Positions 41,320 to 51,745 of a DNA stretch of 64,000 nucleotides are shown piece by piece (position 1 is the stretch's first letter; each line of letters begins with the position of its first letter). A model generated the notes under the pieces. That model had not been told where the DNA came from, did not search any database, and saw only the letters and a program-made list of their open reading frames with translations. A program made the position numbers and the translations under genes. The stretch comes from Blepharisma japonicum (Eukaryota > Ciliophora > Heterotrichea > Heterotrichida > Blepharismidae), in assembly GCA_949751835.1 (NCBI GenBank), contig CATKHK010000024.1, positions 62,001 through 126,000 on the forward strand. Direction: 5' to 3'.

Positions 41320-43596
41320 TTAAGTTAAATTTCTTATAATTGAATTCAAATTGCTGGTGAAAAATCCTTGATCCTCGCAATTTCTAGATCTCTGCAAAAG
41401 AATTTCACATATTCCTTGCTCCCTAAATAACGATCTTAGACTTTCTTGTGAAGTTAATCTTTGTAGCAAAATCAATAAGCTTTCTTCAAACTCTTCTACC
41501 TTGCCAGATCTCAGTCCTCTTGATACAACTTTTCTGCAAACCTCAGAAACAGTTGAAACCACTTGCTGATTTTGGCATTGCTGGATAAAATAAGAAAAGT
41601 AGGATTGATCGATTGTTAATGAAAGGAGAATATCTATTGCATGGCATGATAGTTCATCAGACAATTCCAAGAAATGAAGGATCGTTTGAATGCTTCCTTT
41701 GATGTCTACTAATAATATGTCGACTACAGTATCTTGATTATCAGGATCTGCAATCAAATCTTTTATATTCAGCAATGCAATTTCTATTCGCTTTTTTGAA
41801 ATTGAAAGAAGTAATGTCAGCAAAGACGAAATTAATGATAATTGGATTATTTCTTTTGTTTTTTGGTTCTTCCCTTTCTTTTCAATCAATTTAGATAAAT
41901 AATATCCAATAGCTTTATGAATCAAATTTGATGAAAATAGTTGATATAGTGGTCTTCTTGAAGACTTTGGTTTACCTTGTGCTAATTTTCTCTTTCAAAC
42001 TTCTGTGGATGGTTCAAATTCTAAATTATTTGGACAATATCTTCTATCGACGTTATCTGTTTGATTGCTTTGTGCAAAAATTAGCAACTCTCATAATCCC
42101 CATAGTATTGTAAATTGAACCTGAGAATTCTTTAGCTTATCGATAAATGGAAGCAGCTCAATCAATTGAGGAATCAAAGTATTGAATGAAGGATAATAAA
42201 TTTCACCAATATTTCCTTGTGCATCGTCTGTAATGATACTCGTCCTATGAGAAGCTACAGAACGAGGACTTGATGGAGCTGCTATAAATGAAATTGTAAG
42301 CCTACTGCAATTTAAGAGGGTGTAAATTGTATTAATGCAAATTGAGAGCTCTGGTGTAATTGATATTAGCTTTGTTGGCTCTTTTTCAATCGGAATTGGG
42401 GTCGGAGTTGCTATTTTTTCAGGCTCTATTATCTTAGATTTTTGCATAATTGACTGTTCTAGCATTGAATTTCGTGATTTCAACCTCGAAATTTCTTCTT
42501 GCAGCTTCAAAATTGCATTTTTATCGTTTTTTGATTCCGCTTCTATTGTATTTAATTTGCTTTTTAGATGTTCATTTGATTTTTCCAAACTTTGAATTCT
42601 TGCCTTATATTTATTTGTATTAGCATCTTGGGATTTGCTAAAATCTGTGCCAGTCTTCTTTGGCTCTAATTTAGATTTAAGCAGCTTAAGTTTATCAGAA
42701 ACTGTTTCCTCAAGCGATTTTAGTCTTTTGAGCTGCACATTAATTTCGCTTTTAATTTTTTCCCTCGTTTGATTTGCGTATGCAAGCACTCTTTCTTGGA
42801 TATCACCCATCAGATTTTCTTCTCTGTCTTGAATTTCTTTTTCCCTAAAGTTGATTTCTTCCTCTCTTTGATCAATTTCTTGACTTTTTATATCAAGAGC
42901 ATCTTTTATGTCCATTAGTTCATCAACAATCTGTGCATTTATTTGCTTTTTGTTGTCTTGAATATTTTCAATTATTTGAGTTTTTAATGCCGCTATTGAG
43001 TTTTCAAGGCCTTGATCTCTTGTAAAAATCTCTAAAGCGTTGAGTGATATTGTTTTTTGGCCTCCAATTGATAAAATTTGTGTAAGCTCTTCTTTTATTC
43101 CTTCAGTATCCATCAATAGCGGGTATTCAAATTCTAAACAATCTATGAATTCTTTTGTTGTGATTTCATCGCTCTCTTTGTAGTATTTTTTCATAAATTC
43201 CTTTACTTCATGGTTTGAGATGACGTCCAGGAATGATAATTTTGATGATTTCCTGATTGCTGCTTTTGGTTTTGGAAGAAGTTCTGATTCACTTTCTAAT
43301 TCTGCGAGCAATTTTTCATGCTTCTTCCTCATGCTTTCACTGGGGCCTCTCTGACTTTGGAATTCACGCTCTTTTTTGCTGCTAATTAATTCTAGTTCTC
43401 TTCTTAGATGATCGCTGCTTTTCTTTGTATTATCTGTACTTGCCATACTTTCCCACACCATTTGAGGGAATTGATTTTTGGAGTTCATCTCTTCTAAAGT
43501 TAGAGGCTTCATTGCATTGTCAAATTTGTTGGTGAGTTCATTATATTGAGATGATAAGTCTTTGGATTGTTTTCATGAAACTCGCTTATTTTCCAT
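41320..43596 (-). CDS. large coiled-coil protein with helical C-terminal domain
   Basis: 758 residues; the start ATG at 43596 and a TGA at codon 8 extend the frame upstream of a later Met. Another TGA near 42006 (Trp) joins the two halves. Residues 90-190 form a small helical module (FLDVISNHEVKEFMKKYYKE), residues 195-390 a long coiled coil, residues 400-460 a linker, and the last 280 residues an all-helical domain (LISSLLTLLLSISKKRIEIA, LSCHAIDILLSLTI) like ARM/HEAT-type repeats. The layout resembles centriolar or ciliary proteins such as CCDC138, but I am not certain of the family. Confidence 0.75.
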
Positions 43597-44077
43597 TTGA
43601 ATTAAATATCAAAAACACACTATGCTATTTTGTTACTTAAAAATAAAATATTTCTAGCTATTATCTTTTTTAGCAATTTTCTTTATTTCAAAGAATAAGC
43701 GCTGAAGGATCTTATATATAAATTATGCGTATTAAGAATTTTTAAAGTATTGGTTTTTGTGGTCCCTCTCTTTTGTTGAATTGAAATCTTATATAATTTG
43801 AATATCCAAATTTTTATATTATTCTATTAAATAATCAAATTTACATACTTTCGATATTGCTCTGAATTTAGAGAGTAATTGGCTTTAATTGCACAAAATA
43901 TTTAAAAACATAATAATCCAACCTAATCCCATTCTTAACTTCTTTCAGCATAAATATTACTAATAGAATTTATCATCAAATAGTCCAAATGTTTTTCTAA
44001 TAAATAACTTTTATCCTCTATTTCGAATCGTTTCATGTTTTTCTTTCCTTAAAGATTCATTTTATTTTTTAAGGAAT
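43597..44077. other. intergenic region between divergent genes
   Basis: 481 nt carrying the promoters of the coiled-coil gene (minus) and the HEAT-repeat gene (plus). AT-rich. I see no reading frame and no strong hairpin. Confidence 0.5.
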
Positions 44078-46207
44078 ATGGATTTTTCCCTTGACTGAAT
44101 GAATGAGTCAGTTCCTGAGGCTGAATGCAACTCTGGCATTCTCAAGGTAACTTTTACATAGACCGATGCAGAGCTTAATTTATGGTCAACCCAAGACGGA
44201 ATTTCTGAAGCTGATAAAGGAATTCAATTACTTGAGTCAGGATTTCCACCTCAAAAGATTTGAGTCTTAAATAATCTCGACATTGTCATAAAAGAAGGCG
44301 GAACAAGGATTTTGAGTCGAATATTTGTAAGTGTTATTCAGTCACAAATAATGAGTTGAGATGAGCAAATGCAAATCGCTGCAGGTATCGGTTTATTAAA
44401 CACTGTAAAGAAAAAATATCTCCCTAATCGTTTTTTTCAAGATACATTAGAGCTTGTAGTAACCTTTTTGAGCTTTTATTCTAGAACAATATTAGATGCA
44501 TGGATGCCAGTTTTTAACGCACTTATATTACAAGTATCTGTGGATTTAATAAAATCAAAAGTAATTCCTATGATAATTTTGTTATCTGATTATACTCAAA
44601 AACCTATATCTCGACAAGTTTCTTGTCAATTAATAAGTGGGCTTGCAGAAGTTTTAGGAAAAGAATTCAAAGGACAGATTTTACAGAGAGCGAAAGCATT
44701 ATCGCAAGATACAAATGCAGATGTAAGGCAAGAAATGTGCAAATCATGATTTTCTATTGCTAAAGTAGCTGGGAGTTCTGTGATTGAAGAACTCATTTTT
44801 TTTGAAGCAGTTAAGCTTGTGCATGACGCTGCTCCAGCTGTTAAAGCTGAAGCAATTAGTTTATTTATTCAGCTGTTACCTTATTTATCGATTGCGTTTT
44901 TAGAAGCTGAAGCAATGCCGATAATAAAAGCCGAACTTTTGGTTGAGACATCTGCCAACGTTCAAGTCAACTTATCTCAGCATATCGGCCCTTTGTTTAT
45001 TTCTATGAAATCAGTTATTAGCAAAGAAGATAGAGCTTCATGTATAGAAATCCTAACAAAATTAGCAGATTCAGATTTCACAACTAGAAAAAATTTAGCG
45101 TTTAACATTCCTGGAGTTTATCTAGCTCTGGGGGCTTGCAAGAATCTTAAAGGGATCATTGCAAAGCTTGCAAGTGATGTAGAAATGGAAGTCAGAATTA
45201 ATATCGCAGCTGGCCTGCATGAAATTGTGAGGCAAGACCCAACATGTAAAATTATGAGAAAAATATCAACACAACTATTCGAAAACCCTCAAACTCAGCT
45301 TGCAATGCTTAAAAATATCCAGCATTGGCAATACCATTTCCAAGCATCTGAGTTACTTTCAAAATTTGCTGCTATAATAAATGCATCGAATTGAAGAACA
45401 CAATTAAGCTACTTAACACAAATCAAGGAAGCATTTTTGCAGTTTCCTATGAAAGATATTATTGATATATTTGTTCCTCTTCTGATATACAAAATGCAAT
45501 CTGGTTCATGACCACTAAAAATATCATCCGCTGAGCTTTTAGCTAATATTTTGTATCAGAATTACTATATGGCCCGCAAGCTTGATATTTGCAATATTTT
45601 AAAAGAAAGATTTGCAAGGTCAAATTTTTGCAATGACAGAGTTATTTTTCTTTATTTCATTCAGAATATTTTGCCTTTGCAATCAAAACAGTTTTTTTCC
45701 TCGATCTTCGCAGATGACACTATTAGGCTTGGAAGTGACAATGTAAGCGCAGTTCGTATTAAATTTGTATCAATGGTCCCTCAAATAAGAGAATCCCTCC
45801 AAAATCAAGGAATTACTCAACTAAAAAATGTTTTAGCCAATTTAATTGAAGACCCTGCACAATCAGTAAGGGAATTGGCTCAAGTTTCAAGGAACATTTT
45901 GAAAAGTGAAGAATTTAATAATAAATTGCAAAGTGAAGAAATGCAGAGAAATGAGCAGAAAAGGCTGAAATTTGAAGAAGAACAAGGAGGGCAAGAATCC
46001 AGAGAGCAGGATGAAAAGAAAAAAAGAATGGTCGATGAACTAGCAGCCAAAGCAAGAGCTGATATGCAGCAAAGCAAAAGTGGAGGGCTTAAAAGCAGAC
46101 CAAATTTAGGGAAATCAGCAAGACCAGAAGTATCAAGCAGTCCTAAAATACCAAAACCGAGCTTGCAGGTTAGGCCACCTGTTGCTGTTAAAAAGAAATT
46201 GGTTTAA
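44078..46207 (+). CDS. HEAT-repeat protein, PP4 regulatory subunit 4-like
   Basis: 699 residues after removing introns at 44147-44161 (GTAACTTTTACATAG) and 44327-44341 (GTAAGTGTTATTCAG). The second is in frame and lacks a stop, so 704 residues is an alternative. The N-terminal block IQLLESGFPPQKIWVLNNLD and some 12 helical HEAT-type repeats follow PPP4R4 (and more loosely PPP4R1 and PR65) proteins; a charged coiled coil and a basic Ser/Pro tail close the protein. Such subunits hold the PP4 catalytic subunit, encoded 3.3 kb away. Five or more Trp are TGA. The assignment to PPP4R4 rather than PR65 rests on my memory of the family. Confidence 0.7.
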
Positions 46208-46428
46208 GCCAAAACAAAATTTTATTTCTTCAAGCACAGATGTAAACAAGTTTGGCAGAGTTTCTGAGATTTATATGAATAATTAAGATACATACAAGTA
46301 AATAATATAATCTTAGCATGCCAAATATCGAAATTATGTAAATAAAGGACTTTATAGTGATATATATAGAAGTAATAATTTTACAGATCATTATGACATT
46401 AGCTAATTAATAATTTTTATTATATTCG

Positions 46429-47085
46429 ATGTCAGGGACTGTTTTATTTCAAGTTCTTGTACAAATTAATTAGGATCAAGAAAGAAAGTATCGAAAAGAG
46501 CTCAAATTCTACAGCCTATTGTAAGATTAAATCAGTGAAAAAAATGATGATCTCTTAAGTTTTTCTACATCAGGATTAGTGGTTGATGGAAAGGTTCTGA
46601 CTTGCACGTCTCATATTAAATGAATACTAAATGAAGATGATCAATCAGCACTTTATAACAGCCAAGAAATTATAAACCCCAAAACAACAGCTTCATTTTG
46701 GATAATGCAAAATGAGTCATGGAAAAAACTCAGCCTTATTAAAGTGTTTTTTATGAAAGAATTAAATGAGTTTGAGAGCCTATTAAAAGAAAAGTATGCA
46801 TTTATGGTTTTTGAAGGTGAGGAGATAACCAATGAGATTTCTACTCTAGCTCAAGGAGTAATAAACATTATTGCATCTCCTTATGGAGTTCTTTCTCAAG
46901 AAATATTTTTGAATTCCCATGCTCCTGGATTCATGGCCTTGGCTTTAACTGAAAAAATAGCTCTGATTCAGACAAGAATTATTGAAGGGATTGAAGGAGG
47001 ACTCGTTTTGATGCCTGATAAAGCTATTTTACTTCCCAGTAAATTTCAAGGATTTGGAATAAGTGTAATCGCGCCAAAATTATAA
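46429..47085 (+). CDS. TYSND1/Deg15-like N-terminal half
   Basis: 208 residues after removing 15-nt introns at 46459-46473 (GTACAAATTAATTAG) and 46521-46535 (GTAAGATTAAATCAG). The stretch SFSTSGLVVDGKVLTCTSH and the later IIASPYGVLSQEIFLNSHAPG and EGIEGGLVL resemble the first half of TYSND1/Deg15, the peroxisomal processing protease; the protease half with its catalytic Ser is absent. No GDSGG-type motif is seen. The protein ends in PKL, a weak PTS1-like peroxisomal signal, which might be coincidence. It may be a pseudoprotease or an unrelated trypsin-fold protein. Confidence 0.5.
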
Positions 47086-47151
47086 GTGAAAATACCTAAA
47101 CTAATCACAATTCACATTCTAAATAATAAATTTCGGCAAATAAATAAAAAT

Positions 47152-47955
47152 ATGAGCTGGGAAGAGCTAATTCCAAAATGTATTGACTTATTGCAAACAT
47201 ATAACCCTGTCACTGATTCTCCTGATACTCATTTTCAAAGAGCATCTGCAAAGAATGAAGACAAAAATGAAACAGTTTTCCTACAGCAAGTCTTTTATGG
47301 TGTGAACCGTTATCGAGAATTCCTTCGAAGATTGAATAGAGCGATATTCAAAGTTTACGCCACTTCTACAAACAGCAATGATTCATACCCTTTTATGATC
47401 ATCAGCTATTTAGCTTTGTTCAGATTAGATGAGCTTGGTATCAAACATTTTAAGCGGCTTGTAGATACCCAGGAGCAATTAAAAATGCATGTTCTTTTAG
47501 GCTTTCTTTTTGATGAAGAATTGCTTAGAGAGCATGTAAGAGAGTCTTGGTGCGAAGTGTATGATTATAAGTTTATAGACAATGAAATAATTGCGAAGGT
47601 TACCAGCAGAAAAATAGAGATGAGGAATCTGTTGGATTCACTCTCACTTAGGGCCACTGGGCAAAAAACTCAGCAGAGTGAAGGGGAAGAAGAGGAAGAT
47701 AAAGAAAAATCAAAAGAGAAGCACACCATTGTGGTGAAACCTTTTAATCTGACAAAGCCTAAACCAAGACGCTTACCTGTTCCAGTTGAAATTCCGAGAA
47801 AAATCCAAGCTAATAAAGTTGACCAGAAAATCTTTAACAACAGCTTGGCAACTGTGGATGAACAAAATAAAAAAAGGTTTGAAGAAGTCAAGAAGCAAAC
47901 AGTTTCAAAATATGATTTCCAAAACGATCCAATCAAAAGATTGTGGGAATCTTAG
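47152..47955 (+). CDS. CFAP99: CFAP99-like ciliary protein
   Basis: 267 residues. Conserved blocks of CFAP99: CIDLLQTYNPVTDSPD near the N-terminus, VFLQQVFYGVNRYREFLRR, SYLALFRLDELG, HVLLGFLFDEELLREHV, and VVKPFNLTKPKPRRLPVPVE near residue 215. CFAP99 is an axonemal protein of motile cilia. The protein is shorter than animal versions, lacking much of the coiled-coil C-terminus. It starts 66 nt after the TYSND1-like stop and ends 24 nt from the convergent Hook gene. Confidence 0.85.
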   Translation: MSWEELIPKCIDLLQTYNPVTDSPDTHFQRASAKNEDKNETVFLQQVFYGVNRYREFLRRLNRAIFKVYATSTNSNDSYPFMIISYLALFRLDELGIKHFKRLVDTQEQLKMHVLLGFLFDEELLREHVRESWCEVYDYKFIDNEIIAKVTSRKIEMRNLLDSLSLRATGQKTQQSEGEEEEDKEKSKEKHTIVVKPFNLTKPKPRRLPVPVEIPRKIQANKVDQKIFNNSLATVDEQNKKRFEEVKKQTVSKYDFQNDPIKRLWES

Positions 47956-47979
47956 GATTATTTATAATATATCGATAAA

Positions 47980-50222
47980 TTATTCATTCTTTTTAGGTCT
48001 ATTTTTCATAATTTCACAGCCGATTTCATGCACAATTATGCTCATCAGCTTCATTTCTTTGTCATATGCAATCTTCGACTCTTCCTTTTCAGTTACAAGA
48101 TATTCGATTTCTAATTCTTTTTGTTTTATGAAATCTTTCAAAGCTGAGATTTCTTCTTTTGATTTCTGGCTGTTAATTTCGTCGACTTTACTGATAGAAT
48201 TTTTGAGGTCTTCTTCGAGCTTATTTTTTTCAGCTTGTAAGTTGGTGATTACACTGTCTTTTTCTTTAAGTTCAAGCATACAAACAGCGATTTCTTTATT
48301 AGTCTTCATCATATCTCTTTCCATCTCCAATAATTTTATTTTGCTAAGACCTTCCAGTTCGTCAGTTTCTTTCTTTTTCAGCGCTTCAAGCTGATTCAAA
48401 GCAAATTTTTCTTTTTCTTGTGCTACACTAATCCTGTGCTGAGCTTGCTCTAAATCTATTTGCGCGGATTTAAGCATAATTTCTTTTTGTGTGAGCTGGT
48501 TTTCTAATTTGTGGACCTCTTCTTTGCATGCCATAAGTCTTTGGATGATTTCTTCTTTTTCTCTGAACAAGTTTTTCATTTCTAATGAATGAGACTCTTT
48601 TTCCACTTTGAGCTTGTCCAGCTCAGTTTTTGACTCAATTAATTCAGATATTTCTTTTTCCTGCTGCTTAATCGAGTTTCTCATATTGTGGATCATAGTT
48701 TCAGCTGCTTGATTATCTTCTTCTAGTTTTCTTAATCCTTCTTTTAAGTTTGCAACTTGATCATTCAATGCGTCTATTTCTTGTGTCTTTTTCCTTGTAA
48801 GTTTCCTTTCATTCAACAGGTTTTCTTCAGCAGTTTTCTTCGCTAAAATGGCAAGATCCATTTGCTCATTTAATTCCTGCAAGATTCGTTGGTTGCCCAT
48901 TTGAGACTTTAGGATTTTATTTTCAGCTGATAAAAAGTTAATGCGCTCTTCTAGCTCCGATTGGAAGCCTTTATTTAGTGAAAAGCTATCATTACTAGTT
49001 TCTCCTCCAAACCTCAGTTGCTCTATTTCTTCGTTAAGTTCTTTGTTTTTGGCTTCTAAAAACTGCCTTTTTTCTTCAAGCTCCTTTTTAGCTTTTTGAC
49101 ATTCTTTGAGAACTTTTTCTTTTTCGTCCAGTGACAATAAAAGGGTTGCGCTTTTTTCTTTTTCAGCAGAAAACTGCTCTTTATAGTAGTTCAGAGTTTG
49201 TTCTAAACTATGAGCTCCGTTGACGTCTTCTTCATACTGTGCAAGTTTGTCTTTTAGCGAGTCTCTTTCATCTTGGATGTCTTTGACTTTTGTTTTGTAT
49301 TGGTTAAGCTCTTCTAGCCTTTTTTTATAAATATCTAAAGTTGCTTCTGCCTTACTTAGCTGTATGATTTTTTCATGGGCCATGTCAAGCTCATCTCTAA
49401 GCTTTAGAATTTCTCCTTGGTGCTGCTTTTTCAAATCGTTAATTTGGTTTTTCATTTCCTGAATTGTGATTTCTTTTTGATTTATCTGGGCTTCTAGCTG
49501 GACTGTCAGTATAGAAATTTCAGAATTTCCTTTTTTCGAAACTTTTTTGTCAAGCTCAGCTTCAAGCTCTCTTACCCTATTTAAAAGTCTATCTCTATCA
49601 AGCACCAAGTCATCTTGCCTATACGAAATGTCTTCTAATTCTTTTTTAGCATCATCGAGCTGCATTTTTAAGGTCCTTTTTTCTTGCTTTAGGTTCATAA
49701 GTTCTGCCCTTAAATCTTTATCTTCATTATATGAATAATTTTCAAGCTTGCTTAAAACATTTTCAATAAAGCCCATAAGTTCAGACTGGACAGCTTCATT
49801 TTGAGAAACAATTCTTGCAATATAAGTTTCTTTATTTTTGCATTTTATTGCTGCTCCCATTATTACTTCTAATAATGATTTAAGATGAGATCGATCATTA
49901 TTCCTTGCAATGGCTGAAGTATCGATGTTTTGAAATAAATTCGAGAAATCTTTGCCAAGCTCTTCGTAATAAAAGGTTTCTAGCCCTCTCAGAAGTTTAT
50001 TTAAGTTTGTGGTCTTTGCAGAAGTATTAAAAGAGTCTTCTGATAGTTGAGATTGGAAAATGTCAGGAGAGCTACATTATTATTACATTTGCGTCATGAA
50101 TTCGTAGAGGAGAAGCCCATCTGTTAGATCGTCAATCGAGTGGCAGCCATATGAAAGGTTATTGCTGTTAATCTACATAGAAAACTTACCCAAGAAACTA
50201 AACTGGATTCAAGTTTATTCAT
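47980..50222 (-). CDS. Hook-family dynein adaptor
   Basis: 736 residues after removing introns at 50072-50086 (15 nt, GTAATAATAATGTAG) and 50173-50189 (17 nt). The first 140 residues are a Hook domain: LESSLVSWINSNNLSYGCHS, DLTDGLLLYEFMTQI, LNKLLRGLETFYYEELG, LKSLLEVIMGAAIKCKNKE. The remaining 590 residues are a nearly continuous coiled coil. Hook proteins link dynein-dynactin to cargo and to microtubules. The upstream exons are needed; the Met at 49860 lies inside the Hook domain and is not the start. Confidence 0.88.
50173..50189 (-). other. 17-nt intron
   Basis: GTAAGTTTTCTATGTAG on the minus strand, between the Trp codon and INSNN of the Hook domain. The longer size keeps the A at six bases from the 3' end. 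Confidence 0.75.
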
Positions 50223-50563
50223 ATTTATGATTTATGAGTTATTTATTTCTTAAACATATATTTACCATTTTAAATTTGAAGATAAAACAATCGAGAAGAT
50301 TGATTATAAAAATTAAGATAGTTACATTTCATACCAAGAATAAACAGAATTTTTATAAAAATTTTTATTCTTTATTCAATAATTTGTTAACTAAATTTCC
50401 ATTCAGAAATTTTAAACTAAAATTTTTTATATATGCTAAGTAATTTTTAATTTTAATTTGCAAAGAAATTCGAGTGTTCATTTTAAAAATTAAATGAAAT
50501 TAAAGGAGCTATAAAAAATTATTCCAGCATAACTATATTAATGGACATAATAAAGATATAATT
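50223..50563. other. AT-rich intergenic region
   Basis: 341 nt between the divergent Hook and MIC10 starts. No coding frame of weight and no strong structure; one AT-rich 69-codon plus-strand frame is judged chance because it is nearly all Ile/Lys/Phe/Asn. Confidence 0.5.
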
Positions 50564-50773
50564 ATGGCTTCAGATAATCAAAAAACTTGGGAAGATTGCT
50601 TAACTAACTTTGGAACCAACACCGCAATCGGGGCAGGAATTGGAATTGCTCTAAGTCTGCTTTTCTTCAAGAGAAAAGCCCCTGTGATTTTTTATGGAGC
50701 AGGAATTGGTGGAGGATATTCCTATTATTCATGCGAAGCGAACATAAAGAGCTTAGTCGCAAAATTTAAATAA
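50564..50773 (+). CDS. MIC10: MICOS subunit MIC10
   Basis: 69 residues. TWEDCLTNFGTN, then the glycine-zipper helix TAIGAGIGIALSLLFFKRKAP and a second one FYGAGIGGGYSYYSCEAN. The paired GxGxG helices with the FFKR loop are diagnostic of MIC10 (MINOS1), which oligomerises at mitochondrial crista junctions and bends the inner membrane. The length is normal for the family. Confidence 0.92.
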   Translation: MASDNQKTWEDCLTNFGTNTAIGAGIGIALSLLFFKRKAPVIFYGAGIGGGYSYYSCEANIKSLVAKFK

Positions 50774-51745
50774 TCAAATATTGATTATCAAATTATAAAT
50801 ATGATAAGGAATTAGGTTTTAGCCAAAATTTATAGTTTTCAGCAATATTATCAACTTCCAGTAAAGAAATATCATTATAGATTTGCTTGAATAAATAAGG
50901 TAGTAGTTATTAGACATTTAGGATTAGCCTAATAGTGTTATTTCTTTTGATTATACTGAGAATTTTATTTAGTGTACAATAAAATAGTTTTCGCAGATAA
51001 GTAATGTCCTCTATTGGTGTTCTTTTTCTCATTTTAAACCTATATATCATTATATTAGAATAAACCCCATAAAAATTTGTGATGGAGCTAGAATTTAATT
51101 TTTAATATAAGACTGTGCAATAATTCCGTTTCTATTCATTTACTAAAAGCAATTTCTTCCACATCTTAAACTTCTCCATCATCTATTTAATAAAACCTCT
51201 TCAAGTAAATAATTCATTTTTTTAAGATTTAACAAAAATTAATAAAAGTATTGATATTTATTACAAAAGATATTCAATATTATCTCAATATTTAGCTAAA
51301 CAAATTTAAGGTCTGCTAATAATACTATGATTTGTTGTAAATTTATTTTAGGATAGCCAGAAAAAAAAAATTGATATAATCTTTTTTCTTTTAATAAATA
51401 TATTGCAATAATCTTTATAGGCATAAAAATAATTTGTTCACTATTATTTTCTAAATTCCACTTTATTTACATTAAAATTTATTTGTTTGATTAAATTATT
51501 TCTCAATAATTTTAAGTCTATTGCAACTCTTTATCAAAATTTAGTGGCAGTCAGTACAGATTTTGTTTATTGATATTAAGCCAGTCAGAAATTTAAATCT
51601 TTTAATCTGCTTAAACATTTATTAAAAAATTGATCTGAAATTATAATCTTTGCAATTTGAATTTAATAGAAGACATCATTAATACCTTGCAATCCAGCTA
51701 TTATAAAAATCGTCAATAAATAAAAAATTCTTTATCTTAATTAGA
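50774..51745. other. long AT-rich intergenic region
   Basis: 972 nt, the longest gap in the window. A 5-bp hairpin TTAGG/CCTAA lies near 50920. On the minus strand 50911-51190 a frame of about 90 codons reads like protein but is broken by TAG and TAA; I do not call it. Otherwise nothing recognised. Confidence 0.45.

Noticed and set aside
47083-47085. Read-through from the TYSND1-like gene into CFAP99
   Set aside because: CFAP99 starts at its own ATG with the conserved N-terminal block. The 66 nt between are AT-rich and show no intron that would join them.
49547-49860. Met at 49860 as the start of the Hook gene
   Set aside because: It lies inside the Hook domain. Two short introns upstream restore the full domain.
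50234-50443. 69-codon plus-strand frame upstream of MIC10
   Set aside because: Nearly all Ile, Lys, Phe, Asn and Leu from AT-rich sequence, no domain, and it lies in the divergent promoter region.
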